Shown here in pieces: positions 8,880 through 17,471 of a stretch of DNA of 64,000 bases. The stretch is from Microbulbifer bruguierae (GTDB lineage: Bacteria; Pseudomonadota; Gammaproteobacteria; Pseudomonadales; Cellvibrionaceae): positions 4,120,001 to 4,184,000 of the forward strand of contig NZ_CP118605.1 in assembly GCF_029869925.1 (NCBI RefSeq), written 5' to 3'. The notes under the pieces are model-generated. The model was not told where the DNA came from and ran no database searches. It worked only from the letters and a program-made list of their open reading frames with translations. Both the position numbers and the translations under genes were made by a program. How positions within the stretch are numbered: position 1 is the first letter of the stretch; each line of letters starts with the position of its first letter.

Positions 8880-10232
8880 TTAGTTAATCCAGACTTCCAC
8901 GCGACTGTTTTTGACTGGTCCCTGTTCGCTGTCGGCGGTAAGGGGAGCAAAGGCGCCGACAGACATAATCTGGCTGTCGCCCAGCTGGTGTTCGCGCAGC
9001 AGGGCTCCCTGTACCTTGAGAGCGCGGAAACGGGAAATCAGGTTGGAGATATTGCTGTTGGCCTTATGGTCGGAGAAGCCCACCAGTGTCAGGGAGAGGT
9101 TGCGGTTTTCGGCCGCTGCCATGAAGTCCTGCAGGCGGTGCAGGTCGCGCAGGGCGCGGTTGTCCAGTTCGCTGCTGCCATCGGCAAAGCGGAAGGAGAT
9201 GCTCAGGCGGGAGCCGGTCTGCATCAGCGTGTGGTAGTTTTGTGGGGCGTTGGCGTAAGGTGCAATTTGCAGTGCCACCGGGGTGAGGTTGATAAAGCCG
9301 ATGCCGGCGACCACGCGTTGGCCAACGTGTGATTCGACAAAATGCAGGAAGGCTCCAATCTGCGGATTGTAGCGAATCGGGTTGCGGTAAAGATAAAGGC
9401 GGCGGGTAAGAGGAAAGTCCTCGGTGGCAATGATCCCGCGGTCGGGCACCACTGCCGCCAGTTCTCCGGCCTTGACTGCCACTTTGTGCATGCCGTCTGC
9501 ATCGGCAAATGGCAGGTAGCCGATAGCGCCGCGATCACGGGATACCAGGGAGCGGGTCTCGTGGTTGCCGGAGACTTCGTAGGTAAACGGGTTGGCAGTG
9601 CGACTGCCGCCGAATACCTCCTCATCGAAGGTCGCACGGGTGCCGGAATCCATGTCCCGGTGCAGCGGGCGAATGACCAGATCCGCTCCGCCCAGCTGCG
9701 CCCAGTTGCGAATTTCACCACGGTAAATCTGGGCCAGTTGCGCCATGCTCAGCTGGGTGATGGGGTTATCTTTGTGCACCGTGATCACCAGTGCATCCAG
9801 GCCAATCACGTGTTCTGCCTGGGGGCCGGCAAAGTCACCGAAGCGGGCCAGCAGGTCGATTTCTTTGGTGTTGATTTTGCGCGAGGCCATGGCGATATCG
9901 GCACTGTCTTCATCCAGCGCCTTGAAGCCGGTGCTGGATCCCTGGGCAATGATGGGAACGATAACTGGCTCGCCGTTGAGCTGCGCGCTGATCCAGTGTT
10001 TTTCGCCGTCGCTGCGCTGGCTGATATCGGCGGCGCCGAGGGACTGCAGGTATTCTTTTACCAGGGCCGGGGCCAGGTCGGCGCCAATGGTGTTGGAGCC
10101 GGTCAGTCGGAACAGGGTTCTGGGGCCGCTTTCGGTGGCGAGCACTGTGCCGGCAAGCAGCAGGAGCAGTGCCGACAGCATTGAAAGAATGGTTTTTCCG
10201 CGACTGCTTCTGATTCTGCGGCTGCCTTCCAT
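8880..10232 (-). CDS. Phosphate-binding-like periplasmic domain fused to OmpA/MotB peptidoglycan-binding domain
   Basis: This 450-residue exported protein has a signal peptide at about residues 13-33, ending VLA. A PstS-like type II periplasmic binding domain follows (about 40-310), with GSNTIG near its start, GSSTGF, and D-S-G-T-R in the central segment. The C-terminus (about 325-450) is OmpA-like, with the start FADGSSELD, a central VGFSDHKAN strand and the closing NSRVEVWI. Peptidoglycan anchoring would hold an anion-binding domain in the periplasm. There is no pstCAB transporter nearby, so it is unlikely to be an ordinary ABC transport component; sensing or phosphate buffering are possibilities (inference). 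Confidence 0.82.
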   Translation of the reverse strand: MEGSRRIRSSRGKTILSMLSALLLLLAGTVLATESGPRTLFRLTGSNTIGADLAPALVKEYLQSLGAADISQRSDGEKHWISAQLNGEPVIVPIIAQGSSTGFKALDEDSADIAMASRKINTKEIDLLARFGDFAGPQAEHVIGLDALVITVHKDNPITQLSMAQLAQIYRGEIRNWAQLGGADLVIRPLHRDMDSGTRATFDEEVFGGSRTANPFTYEVSGNHETRSLVSRDRGAIGYLPFADADGMHKVAVKAGELAAVVPDRGIIATEDFPLTRRLYLYRNPIRYNPQIGAFLHFVESHVGQRVVAGIGFINLTPVALQIAPYANAPQNYHTLMQTGSRLSISFRFADGSSELDNRALRDLHRLQDFMAAAENRNLSLTLVGFSDHKANSNISNLISRFRALKVQGALLREHQLGDSQIMSVGAFAPLTADSEQGPVKNSRVEVWIN

Positions 10233-10710
10233 TGTTTCCCCCTGGGCTTCCTGATGGCGTTGACTGGTTGCCTGCGCGGTGCATGCATGTTGCTTTCGCG
10301 GTGTGGATTGCGAACAGAGTGATCCGCAGGCGCGCGCTTTATCGCAGAAAACTGTGACGAAGTTATTGCAACCGGGCTGAGCTCGTTGCTTTCTTCGTTC
10401 TCAAATCAAGTTCCGAATTTTTGGTCAAATTTTGACGAGTGCTGCTGGTCAACTGGCGGTATCGTGGGGCTTCTGGAGGGTGGGGTGGGGGATATGCTTG
10501 CATTGACGGTGGTGAAAATCTGCCCGCGCTGGAAGAAATCTCAGTTTTTTTTGGAAAATGGCATGACAACGCTGTCATTTGTCTTGTAGTATCTCCCACA
10601 TATTGGCACAGGCGCCGTATGCGCCAGGCCGGTCTTTCCCGGGGTGCATGAATTGCAGTGGAGAGTCCGGTAAGGACTGATAACAATAGAAAAGCTAGGG
10701 GCCAGTTCAG
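10233..10710. other. Intergenic region between the OmpA-fusion gene and nagK
   Basis: This 478-base gap between divergent genes is relatively AT-rich in its second half. It holds an imperfect palindrome GTCAAATTTTGAC (10424-10436) and the NagR-type operator at 10563-10578 with the nagK promoter. No coding sequence is supported; the long minus-strand open frame that crosses into nagK is a shadow. Confidence 0.6.
10563..10592 (+). promoter_or_regulatory. NagR-type operator overlapping the nagK promoter
   Basis: The palindrome ATGACAACGCTGTCAT (10563-10578) has the form of a LacI-family operator with a central CG. It closely matches two sites before the TonB receptor (25299 and 25323). A possible -35 (TGACAA, 10564-10569) and -10 (TAGTAT, 10587-10592) are 17 bases apart, so the operator would cover the -35 and a bound repressor would block transcription. 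LacI-type NagR sites of this general form are known from Shewanella and relatives. That nagR (15563-16609) binds here is an inference. Confidence 0.72.
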
Positions 10711-11661
10711 ATGGTTGCTTCGAGAAAAAGCAGGGACATCCTTTATGTTGGTGTAGATGGTGGTGGCAGCAAATGTCGCGCTTCCATCTTTGACGCCGAC
10801 AATCGCCTGCTGGGCACCGGTGTTTCCGGACCCGCCAACCCACTTCACGGTTACGCTCAAACGATTGATTCCATCGTGCGCTCCGCCGCCCTGGCCGTGG
10901 CAGAAGCTGGTCTGCCGGCAGAAACCCTGGGGGAGCTGGTGGCCGGCGTTGGCCTTGCGGGCGTCAATATGCCGCGCCTGTATAACGAAATGCTGGCCTG
11001 GGCTCACCCATTCAAACAGATGTTCCTCACTACTGATCAGCACTCCGCCTGTCTCGGTGCTCACCGTGGCGGCGATGGGGCGGTCATCATCGCTGGTACC
11101 GGTTCTGTAGGCTACGCCTGGACAGGCGGTCGCAAAGTCATTGTCGGTGGTCACGGCTTTCCCCATGGGGACAAGGGCAGCGGTGCCTGGCTGGGTATGG
11201 AAGCTATCAAGTATGTACTGATGGTTATGGACGGACTGGCGGAAAATTCGATGCTCAGCCGTGAAGTGCAGAAGGCATTGGGTACCGACGATCCCTACGA
11301 CGTGATTGAAATGATGGCGGGTAAGCCGTCCAGTCAATACGCCAGGCTGGCGGTGCCGGTGGTCGAGTGCGCAGAGGCAAACTGTCCAGTCGCAGCTTCG
11401 ATCATGCGCGATGGTGCGGACTATATCAGCGATCTTGCAGATAAGTTGATGGAGAGCAGGCCCCCGCGTCTGGCCATGATTGGCGGTCTGGCACCGCGCC
11501 TGAAACCCTGGCTGAAACCCCATGTGGCGGAGAAGATGTCAGATCCGCTGGACCCCCCGGAACTGGGCTGTGTGTACTTTGCCCAGCAATCACTGGCGGC
11601 ATTGGCAGATGGGGATGCCAAGGTGGCGGAAGAGTCCGATAGCAAAGCGCTCTTTGGATAA
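10711..11661 (+). CDS. nagK: N-acetylglucosamine kinase, BadF/BadG ATPase family
   Basis: It phosphorylates cytosolic N-acetylglucosamine (or glucosamine) to the 6-phosphate, which is needed when the sugar enters through a permease and not a PTS. The 316-residue protein has the ASKHA fold: phosphate-1 loop GVDGGGSK (14-21), GLAGVN, the acidic segment TTDQHSA and phosphate-2 loop IAGTGSVGYAW. The C-terminal adenosine motif is MIGGLAPRL. It belongs to the BadF/BadG/BcrA type rather than the ROK type of E. coli NagK, as in Shewanella NagK and Vibrio glucosamine kinase. It is the first gene of nagK-nagB-II-nagA-nagP, behind the NagR-type operator. Confidence 0.88.
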   Translation: MVASRKSRDILYVGVDGGGSKCRASIFDADNRLLGTGVSGPANPLHGYAQTIDSIVRSAALAVAEAGLPAETLGELVAGVGLAGVNMPRLYNEMLAWAHPFKQMFLTTDQHSACLGAHRGGDGAVIIAGTGSVGYAWTGGRKVIVGGHGFPHGDKGSGAWLGMEAIKYVLMVMDGLAENSMLSREVQKALGTDDPYDVIEMMAGKPSSQYARLAVPVVECAEANCPVAASIMRDGADYISDLADKLMESRPPRLAMIGGLAPRLKPWLKPHVAEKMSDPLDPPELGCVYFAQQSLAALADGDAKVAEESDSKALFG

Positions 11662-11705
11662 GTACGCGTTTCTGATTAGAACAACAAAGTTAAACGGATA
11701 GATAT

Positions 11706-12749
11706 ATGAGTGCAGCGACTCCCGTTGAGGGCAACAAGGTGGATGCATCTATGACGATGACCGTAATGGAGCGCGAGGCCCGCGAAGCCCCGAGCCGGAT
11801 TGCCGAACAACTGCAGAGCAATGCCCCCATCATGGCGGAGCTGGGCGAGCGCCTGCGCAACAAGCCGCCGCGCTTTGTGATGATCGTCGGCCGTGGCTCA
11901 TCCGACCACGCCGGTGTGTTCGCCAAGTACCTGATCGAAATCGAAACCGGCACGCCGACCTTCGCCGCTGCGCCGTCGGTTTCCAGTGTGTACGGTAAAA
12001 AACTCAAGCTGGAAGATGCACTGGTTGTCGTGATTTCCCAGTCTGGCCGCAGTCCCGACATTCTTGCGCAGGCGCAAATGGCCAAAGACGCTGGTGCTTA
12101 CACCATTGCCTTGGTAAACGATGAAAGCGCGCCGATCAAAGATATCGTCGATCAGGTGGTGCCGCTGAAGGCGGGTCCTGAGCTGGCAGTTGCCGCTACC
12201 AAGAGTTATCTCGCCACCCTGGCTGCGGTACTCCAACTGGTGGCTAACTGGACTCAGGATGAAGCGCTGAAAGCTGGTGTCGACAGGCTGCCTGAGGTGC
12301 TGAGCGAAGCGGTCGAGTCCGGTGTGCAGCTGCGCCCGGAAGATCTGGCGGAGGTGAAGAATCTGGTGGTGCTGGGGCGCGGTCCCGGCTACGGCATTAC
12401 CCGTGAGCTGGCGCTGAAGTTGAAGGAAGTGTGCAACATCCACGCGGAGTCCTTCTCCAGTGCGGAATTCCTGCACGGTCCGGTGACGCTGGTGGAACAG
12501 AAGCTGACCGTGGTAAACGTGCCGATCGAAGACGAATCCTTCCAGGCACACAGCGAGCAAATCGCTGACATCATTCGCCGCGGCGGTACCCTGATCAATC
12601 TGCATGTGCCCAGCAAAAGTGTGCATCCGCGTATCGCACCTCTGGCGCTGCTGCAGCGTTTTTATCTCGATGTTGCCCATGTGGCGGTGAGTCGCGGCAT
12701 CAATCCGGATGAACCGGCCGGCCTGAAAAAAGTCACCCAGACTGTGTAA
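11706..12749 (+). CDS. nagB-II: Glucosamine-6-phosphate deaminase, SIS-domain type
   Basis: It should convert glucosamine-6-phosphate to fructose-6-phosphate and ammonia. The 347-residue protein has two SIS sugar-isomerase domains (about 50-190 and 210-340), with VGRGSSDHA and SQSGRSPD in the first and LGRGPGYG and HAESFSSAEFLHGP in the second. It has no glutaminase domain, which separates it from GlmS. This two-SIS form replaces classical NagB in many marine gammaproteobacteria. It lies 44 bases after nagK and 29 before nagA. AgaS-like or isomerase activity would be the alternative, but the neighbours point to NagB-II. Confidence 0.9.
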   Translation: MSAATPVEGNKVDASMTMTVMEREAREAPSRIAEQLQSNAPIMAELGERLRNKPPRFVMIVGRGSSDHAGVFAKYLIEIETGTPTFAAAPSVSSVYGKKLKLEDALVVVISQSGRSPDILAQAQMAKDAGAYTIALVNDESAPIKDIVDQVVPLKAGPELAVAATKSYLATLAAVLQLVANWTQDEALKAGVDRLPEVLSEAVESGVQLRPEDLAEVKNLVVLGRGPGYGITRELALKLKEVCNIHAESFSSAEFLHGPVTLVEQKLTVVNVPIEDESFQAHSEQIADIIRRGGTLINLHVPSKSVHPRIAPLALLQRFYLDVAHVAVSRGINPDEPAGLKKVTQTV

Positions 12750-12778
12750 GGTCGACAACGGAATCCTGGAGCGGGCAA

Positions 12779-13909
12779 GTGGCGCAGACGTATATCGCAG
12801 AGCAACTGTTTGATGGTGAGGTAATTCACCGCAACGTGGCGCTCACCATTGATCAGGGCAGGGTGGTCGCGGTTGGTGGTGAACCCGCCGCGGGGGCCGT
12901 ATCACTGCGGGGGCTGCTTGCTCCGGGGCTGATCGACGTGCAGGTCAATGGTGGCGGCGGTGCCCTGTTCAATAACGACACCACCGTCAATGCCCTCGGT
13001 AAGATGTCTGCCGCTCACGCCCGCTATGGCACTACGGGCTTCATGCCCACGCTGATTACCGATGAGGTAGGCGTGATGCAGAAGGCCGCCGACGCTGTCA
13101 GTGCGGCAATCAAGGAAGGGGTGCCGGGCGTTTTGGGGGTGCACTTCGAAGGGCCGCACCTGAGTGTGCCGAAAAAGGGCACCCACGAAGAAAAATTTAT
13201 TCGTCCATTGAGTGACGCTGAGCTGGCAGTTTTTGCTCGCGATGACCTGGGCCTGAAGATGGTTACCCTGGCGCCGGAAAACGTGGCACCGCAGGACATT
13301 GCAACGCTGGTGGCGCTGGGGGTAAAGGTATGCCTCGGGCATTCCAACGCGGACGGAGATACGGTGGCCGCTGCTATTGCCGCCGGAGCCACAGGTTTCA
13401 CCCATTTGTATAACGCCATGTCACCACTGCACTCCCGGGATCCGGGAATGGTGGGGATGGCGCTGATCAGCGACGGCTGCTGGTGTGGCTTGATTGCCGA
13501 CGGTCATCATGTGAGCCCAGCGGCCATGACTCTGGCGCTGAAGGCCAAGCCCCGTGGCAAGGTCATGTTGGTAACCGATGCCATGTCACTGGTAGGTAGT
13601 GATGAAATGAGCTTCCCGCTGTTTGATCGGGTTGTGACCCGGCACGGCGACAAGCTGACCTCTACAACCGGTGAACTGGCCGGATCGCATCTGGATATGA
13701 TCGGCGCGGTGCGCAATATACGCGACTGGTGCGGGGTGGAACTGACCGAAGCATTGCGTATGGCTGGACTGTATCCGGCGGAATATCTGGGGACCGACGC
13801 CGGGCGCCTTGTCGCCGGCGCACCGGCGGACATGATTTTGATTGATGACCAGCTTCAGGTGCAGAAAACCTGGATCGGTGGACGGGAAGTTTTTTCAGCA
13901 AGTGAATAG
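12779..13909 (+). CDS. nagA: N-acetylglucosamine-6-phosphate deacetylase
   Basis: It removes acetate from N-acetylglucosamine-6-phosphate, between NagK and NagB-II in the pathway. The 376-residue amidohydrolase has the metal-binding glutamate E124 (HFEGPH), histidines H188 (LGHSNAD) and H209 (THLYNAM), and catalytic D267 (VTDAM). The start is GTG at 12779 (MAQTYIAEQL) with GGAG upstream, 29 bases after nagB-II. A REP-like inverted repeat separates it from nagP. Confidence 0.94.
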   Translation: MAQTYIAEQLFDGEVIHRNVALTIDQGRVVAVGGEPAAGAVSLRGLLAPGLIDVQVNGGGGALFNNDTTVNALGKMSAAHARYGTTGFMPTLITDEVGVMQKAADAVSAAIKEGVPGVLGVHFEGPHLSVPKKGTHEEKFIRPLSDAELAVFARDDLGLKMVTLAPENVAPQDIATLVALGVKVCLGHSNADGDTVAAAIAAGATGFTHLYNAMSPLHSRDPGMVGMALISDGCWCGLIADGHHVSPAAMTLALKAKPRGKVMLVTDAMSLVGSDEMSFPLFDRVVTRHGDKLTSTTGELAGSHLDMIGAVRNIRDWCGVELTEALRMAGLYPAEYLGTDAGRLVAGAPADMILIDDQLQVQKTWIGGREVFSASE

Positions 13910-13915
13910 AGCTTC

Positions 13916-13984
13916 GTGCGGGAGCCTGCCTGCAGGCGAACCGGTCAATGCTCTGAGCTGTTCGCCTGCAGGCAGGCTCCTACA
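13916..13984. repeat. REP-like inverted repeat between nagA and nagP
   Basis: The arms 13921-13941 and 13960-13980 are perfect 21-bp inverted copies (left arm begins GGAGCCTGCCTGCAGG), separated by 18 bases. The element matches the one at 6352-6419 in arms and partly in spacer. Within the nag operon it could form a very stable mRNA hairpin and set different levels of nagA and nagP. Confidence 0.85.
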
Positions 13985-14046
13985 AAGCAATAAAACCTGA
14001 TGACGATTTTGATTAACACGCGATAACGATAATTAAAGGTGAATTT

Positions 14047-15378
14047 ATGAATACAGCAGTCATTGCTCAGAGCGAAACGCGCAGCAGCGTTTTGCCAATG
14101 GTGATCATCGGCCTTCTGTTTTTTATCTTCGGCTTTGTGACCTGGCTGAACGGGGCCCTGATCCCATTCCTGCAGACCATCTGTGAGCTGAGTGCCTTTC
14201 AGGCGATGCTGGTGGCTTCTGCGTTTTATATTGCCTACACCGTGATGGCGTTGCCCATGGCAGCCATCATTGAGCGCACCGGCTACAAAGTCGGGATGGC
14301 CTTGGGGCTGGTGCTGGTTGCGGTGGGCGCGCTGGTATTTATCCCGGCGGCTTACAGCCGTATGTTCGGTATCTTCCTGCTGGCGCAGTTTGTGGTGGGC
14401 TCCGGTCTCACTATCCTGCAGACCGCGTCCAACCCTTATGTGGTCAAACTGGGTTCGGCAGACACGGCTGCGGTGCGTATCTGCATTATGGGTCTGCTCA
14501 ATAAGGGCGCGGGTATTGTTGCACCTCTGGTGTTTGCCGCTTTGGTAATGTCCGGGATCAGCGGTGTATCCAATGCGGAGCTCGCTGCTCTGGACTCAGC
14601 AGCGAAAGATATCAAGCTTTCCGAGTTGGCTGGTCAGTTGGTGACCCCCTACATCGGTATGGCTATTCTCGGATTTGTGTTGGCCGTCGCCATGATGTTT
14701 GCGCCGTTGCCCAACATTGAAGACGAAGCAGTGGAGGGGCAGGAAGAAGCGGCGGTTACCCTGATGGGGCTGAAAAAATTCCCGCAGTTGATTCTCGGAG
14801 CCATTGCCTTGTTTTTCTACGTGGGTGTGGAAGTGATCGCCGGTGACGCCATAGGATTGCTGGGTAAGCAGGCGGGCCTGGATACTGCGGTTGCCTCTGT
14901 TCTGACCTCGTACACCATGGTGTTCATGGTTCTGGGTTACATCTACGGCACCATCGCCATTCCGCGCTTTATCACTCAGCAGACTGCGCTGCTAATTTCT
15001 GCGGTCCTGGGTATTGTGTTCACCTTTGCGGTCATGAGTGGCTCGCTGGAAAGCACTGTCATGTCCGCGGCGACCTTGGCGCACTTCGGGCTGCCCGAGA
15101 TTCCGAATGCGGTTTACTTTGTAGCACTGCTCGGCTTCGCCAATGCCATGTGCTGGCCGGCGATCTGGCCGCTGGCGCTGGAAGGCCTGGGTAAATTTAC
15201 CTCCAAAGGCGCGGCACTGCTGATCATGGGTATTTCCGGAGGTGCGATTTTGCCACCGCTGTACGGCCACTTTGCAGATACTGGTGACGGTCAGTTGGCC
15301 TACGTTCTGGCGATTCCCGCCTACCTGTTCATCCTGTTTTACGCCCTGAAAGGGCACAAGATGCGCAGTTGGAAGTAA
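14047..15378 (+). CDS. nagP: N-acetylglucosamine permease (MFS, FucP/NagP family)
   Basis: It carries free N-acetylglucosamine across the inner membrane, probably with H+ or Na+. The 443-residue protein has about twelve hydrophobic segments and the FucP-like start (FFIFGFVTWLNGALIPFL), with ILQTASNPYV in the middle and an acidic loop around residues 222-235. Its place after nagK-nagB-II-nagA and the need for a kinase fit NagP as described in Shewanella and Xanthomonas. Another sugar of the FucP family is possible but less likely. An RBS (AAAGGTGA) precedes the ATG, and two hairpins follow the gene. Confidence 0.9.
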   Translation: MNTAVIAQSETRSSVLPMVIIGLLFFIFGFVTWLNGALIPFLQTICELSAFQAMLVASAFYIAYTVMALPMAAIIERTGYKVGMALGLVLVAVGALVFIPAAYSRMFGIFLLAQFVVGSGLTILQTASNPYVVKLGSADTAAVRICIMGLLNKGAGIVAPLVFAALVMSGISGVSNAELAALDSAAKDIKLSELAGQLVTPYIGMAILGFVLAVAMMFAPLPNIEDEAVEGQEEAAVTLMGLKKFPQLILGAIALFFYVGVEVIAGDAIGLLGKQAGLDTAVASVLTSYTMVFMVLGYIYGTIAIPRFITQQTALLISAVLGIVFTFAVMSGSLESTVMSAATLAHFGLPEIPNAVYFVALLGFANAMCWPAIWPLALEGLGKFTSKGAALLIMGISGGAILPPLYGHFADTGDGQLAYVLAIPAYLFILFYALKGHKMRSWK

Positions 15379-15398
15379 CAAGTTATTACCTGAAGGCG

Positions 15399-15416
15399 AC
15401 CGGGAATATTCCCGGT
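15399..15416. terminator. Perfect palindrome after nagP
   Basis: ACCGGGAATATTCCCGGT is an 18-base perfect palindrome 20 bases after the nagP stop, followed by GCGCTTTT. It may act as a weak terminator or 3' stabiliser ahead of the stronger terminator at 15505. Confidence 0.55.
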
Positions 15417-15504
15417 GCGCTTTTCAGCCAGTCCGTTTTCCTGTTGCTGGAGATTTATTGAAAAGGATTTCTTTGATGCTTCTCTTTGGTTCTCGTCATC
15501 ATTC

Positions 15505-15529
15505 GCCCTCCTAGTGAGGGCTTTTTTTT
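15505..15529. terminator. Intrinsic terminator between nagP and nagR
   Basis: The stem GCCCTC/GAGGGC with loop CTAGT is followed by eight T on the plus strand. It is a clear terminator for the nag operon, just before the convergent nagR stop. Confidence 0.88.
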
Positions 15530-15562
15530 GTCTGTAGAAAACGTCGGAACGATTTGATCGTC

Positions 15563-16609
15563 TCAGGCCGGCGAGTGGCCGGTGGAGTCGCGCACCAGCA
15601 GTTCGGGTACGAACTTCTTGGTAATGCCAGCATCCTTATTGGCGGAGGCGGACTCTGCTGCGCCTTTGCTGCGGGCCTTGTTCAGCACCAGTGCGGCAGC
15701 GCACCTCGCAATTTCGTTGTTCGGCTGGTGGGCCGTGGTCAGCTTGGGCCAGGTCTGGCGGGAGAAGGGGCTGTCCTCGAAGCCGACGATGGAAAGTTGC
15801 TTCGGAATTTCAATATGCATCAGGCGCGCGGCAAACAGCGCACCGGCCGCCATTTCGTCGTTGCTGGCGAAGATTGCCGTTGGAGGGTTTTCCATTGCCA
15901 GAAGCCGTTTGGCGCCTTCGACACCGGAATCGAATGAGTATTCCCCCGGAATAATCAGCGCGGGGTCGATGCTGATCCCTGCCTGTTGCAGGGCGTCCTT
16001 GTAGCCATCAAGACGTCCGTGGGTGGACACGTGTTCTTCGCCACCGCACAGAAAACCGATCCGCTTGTGACCATGCTCGATCAGATGCCTGGTGATGTCG
16101 TAGGCCGCGGCGTTGTCATCCACCTGGATGCAGTTGTCTTCATCCCCCGCAGCGGCACCGCTGGACACAATGCGCACGTAGTCGAGACCGAGTCTTTTTA
16201 CTTCGTCGATGACTGACTGGGTTTCCGAGAAGGGCGGGGTCAGTACCACGCCGGCGACCTTGGAGTGCTCAACGAGTGCACGCAGTTCATCGTTGACGGT
16301 ATCGGACTTGGCGTTGCTGGGGTGAATCAGCAGTTCATATCCCCGCGCCTTGCAGGTCTCGAGGATGCCGTTTTGCATGTCGATCACATAGTAGGCGTTG
16401 GGGTTGTCGTAGATCAGGGCAATGGTGTAGCTGCGACTGCCGGCCAGGTTGCGGGCGGCAAGGTTGGGCTGGTAGTGGAGTTCGGCCACCGCGTCCATGA
16501 CTTTCTTGCGGGTTGTGGGGCGCACGGAGGGTTCGCTGTTGATAACCCGTGAAACGGTCTTGATCGACACCCCGGCTCTGGCGGCCACGTCATTGATGGT
16601 GCTCTTCAT
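15563..16609 (-). CDS. nagR: LacI-family transcriptional regulator, probable NagR
   Basis: This 348-residue repressor has an N-terminal LacI helix-turn-helix (TINDVAARAGVSIKTVSRVI, residues 4-23) and the hinge helix with PNLAARNLAG. A periplasmic-binding-like sugar-sensing domain follows. It is convergent with nagK-nagB-II-nagA-nagP. The cluster's palindromes with a central CG suit this family, so regulation of the nag genes and of the TonB receptor is likely (inference). The effector would be N-acetylglucosamine-6-phosphate or a related sugar. The short tail is Ala/Ser-rich. Confidence 0.87.
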   Translation of the reverse strand: MKSTINDVAARAGVSIKTVSRVINSEPSVRPTTRKKVMDAVAELHYQPNLAARNLAGSRSYTIALIYDNPNAYYVIDMQNGILETCKARGYELLIHPSNAKSDTVNDELRALVEHSKVAGVVLTPPFSETQSVIDEVKRLGLDYVRIVSSGAAAGDEDNCIQVDDNAAAYDITRHLIEHGHKRIGFLCGGEEHVSTHGRLDGYKDALQQAGISIDPALIIPGEYSFDSGVEGAKRLLAMENPPTAIFASNDEMAAGALFAARLMHIEIPKQLSIVGFEDSPFSRQTWPKLTTAHQPNNEIARCAAALVLNKARSKGAAESASANKDAGITKKFVPELLVRDSTGHSPA

Positions 16610-17471
16610 GGTCGGCGTTATTCCTTGTTTTACCCAGCCCGGCAGTTTACCCGGTTAACGGCTGGGCGACGATGGCTTGATGGTCATTGGGGGGACAGGA
16701 GGGCGCGTTGCGGCGACTCGCGGCGTACTTAATACCTGTATCAGGAAAGTTTGAGCTGTACGAAGCGCTTCGCTCTATGTGAAAGGACACCTGACCAACA
16801 GGTTTTTGTAAATTTATTACGGGTCTTGCGATTGGCACTAAAAATTCGGATTTGACCGATTGGTCTGCTAAATATTCGTCAAATACTGCGGAAAGTCGGC
16901 GATTTCTACGCGCTGAGCACATCTGTTGGTGGGCCACTGGACGCGTGAGACGGGGGTAATTTAGCGGAAAGGTATGCGCGGACAGCGTAACGGCGCTTGA
17001 AAGAGTTTGTAGTTTTACTACATAATATCCGCCTGATTGGCTGCGGGGCATATGGATCGCCGAAGTGGTCAGTCGCGGCGTTGACGGTATCGGTTAAATC
17101 GATACCCGAAAACCGCCAGCAGGCGCTGTGTGTCCACGGGATGGACGATGTCACAGCGTATTTTGTTTCCATCGGATGGAACCCAGCTCACGGATGCGCT
17201 GGTCGGCCAGGATGCCGAACCGCCCTTTATAAGTGCCACTGTCTCGCGCAAAACCATTACATCAGCGGGACCAGGGCTCAGGGGTGGAAAGCCCGGTAAC
17301 ACAATACTCTTGAAGGAGTTGGACCCCGGGTAACAGAAGTACTGTTTGAATACGATCGCCGGGTCAAAGCCGGCGCGGTTACGTTGCGGTCGTCATCAGG
17401 GGTTGAAGATGGCGGACTCTGCCGGAGAACAGAGCGCGACGAGCTGATAAAAAAACGAAAGAGTTAGACAA
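16610..17471. other. Long intergenic region: edd promoter and ~440-nt leader
   Basis: This is the largest gap in the window (862 bases) between divergent nagR and edd. It holds a weak HexR-like site TGTAAATTTATTACG (16807-16821), the strong site and promoter at 16997-17026, and an inverted repeat GGTATCG/CGATACC (17086-17106). The roughly 440-base stretch up to the edd start has no supported gene. A 134-codon minus frame at 16647-17051 lies across the promoter and has no recognisable domains, so it is not called. Confidence 0.6.
16997..17026 (+). promoter_or_regulatory. edd promoter with HexR-like operator
   Basis: TGTAGTTTTACTACA (17008-17022) fits the HexR palindrome known in gammaproteobacteria (TGTARTWWWWYTACA, from memory). 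It lies between a possible -35 TTGAAA (16997-17002) and -10 CATAAT (17021-17026) with 18-base spacing, so binding would repress. HexR is an RpiR-type regulator released by 2-keto-3-deoxy-6-phosphogluconate and is known to control edd, zwf and related genes; hexR itself is not in this window. Transcription would begin near 17033. Confidence 0.75.

Noticed and set aside
10363..11523. 386-codon minus-strand frame
   Set aside because: It is antisense to nagK and crosses its promoter and operator; nagK is well supported.
16647..17051. 134-codon minus-strand open frame between nagR and edd
   Set aside because: It overlaps the edd promoter and HexR box, has no recognisable domain or RBS, and its composition does not look like a protein.
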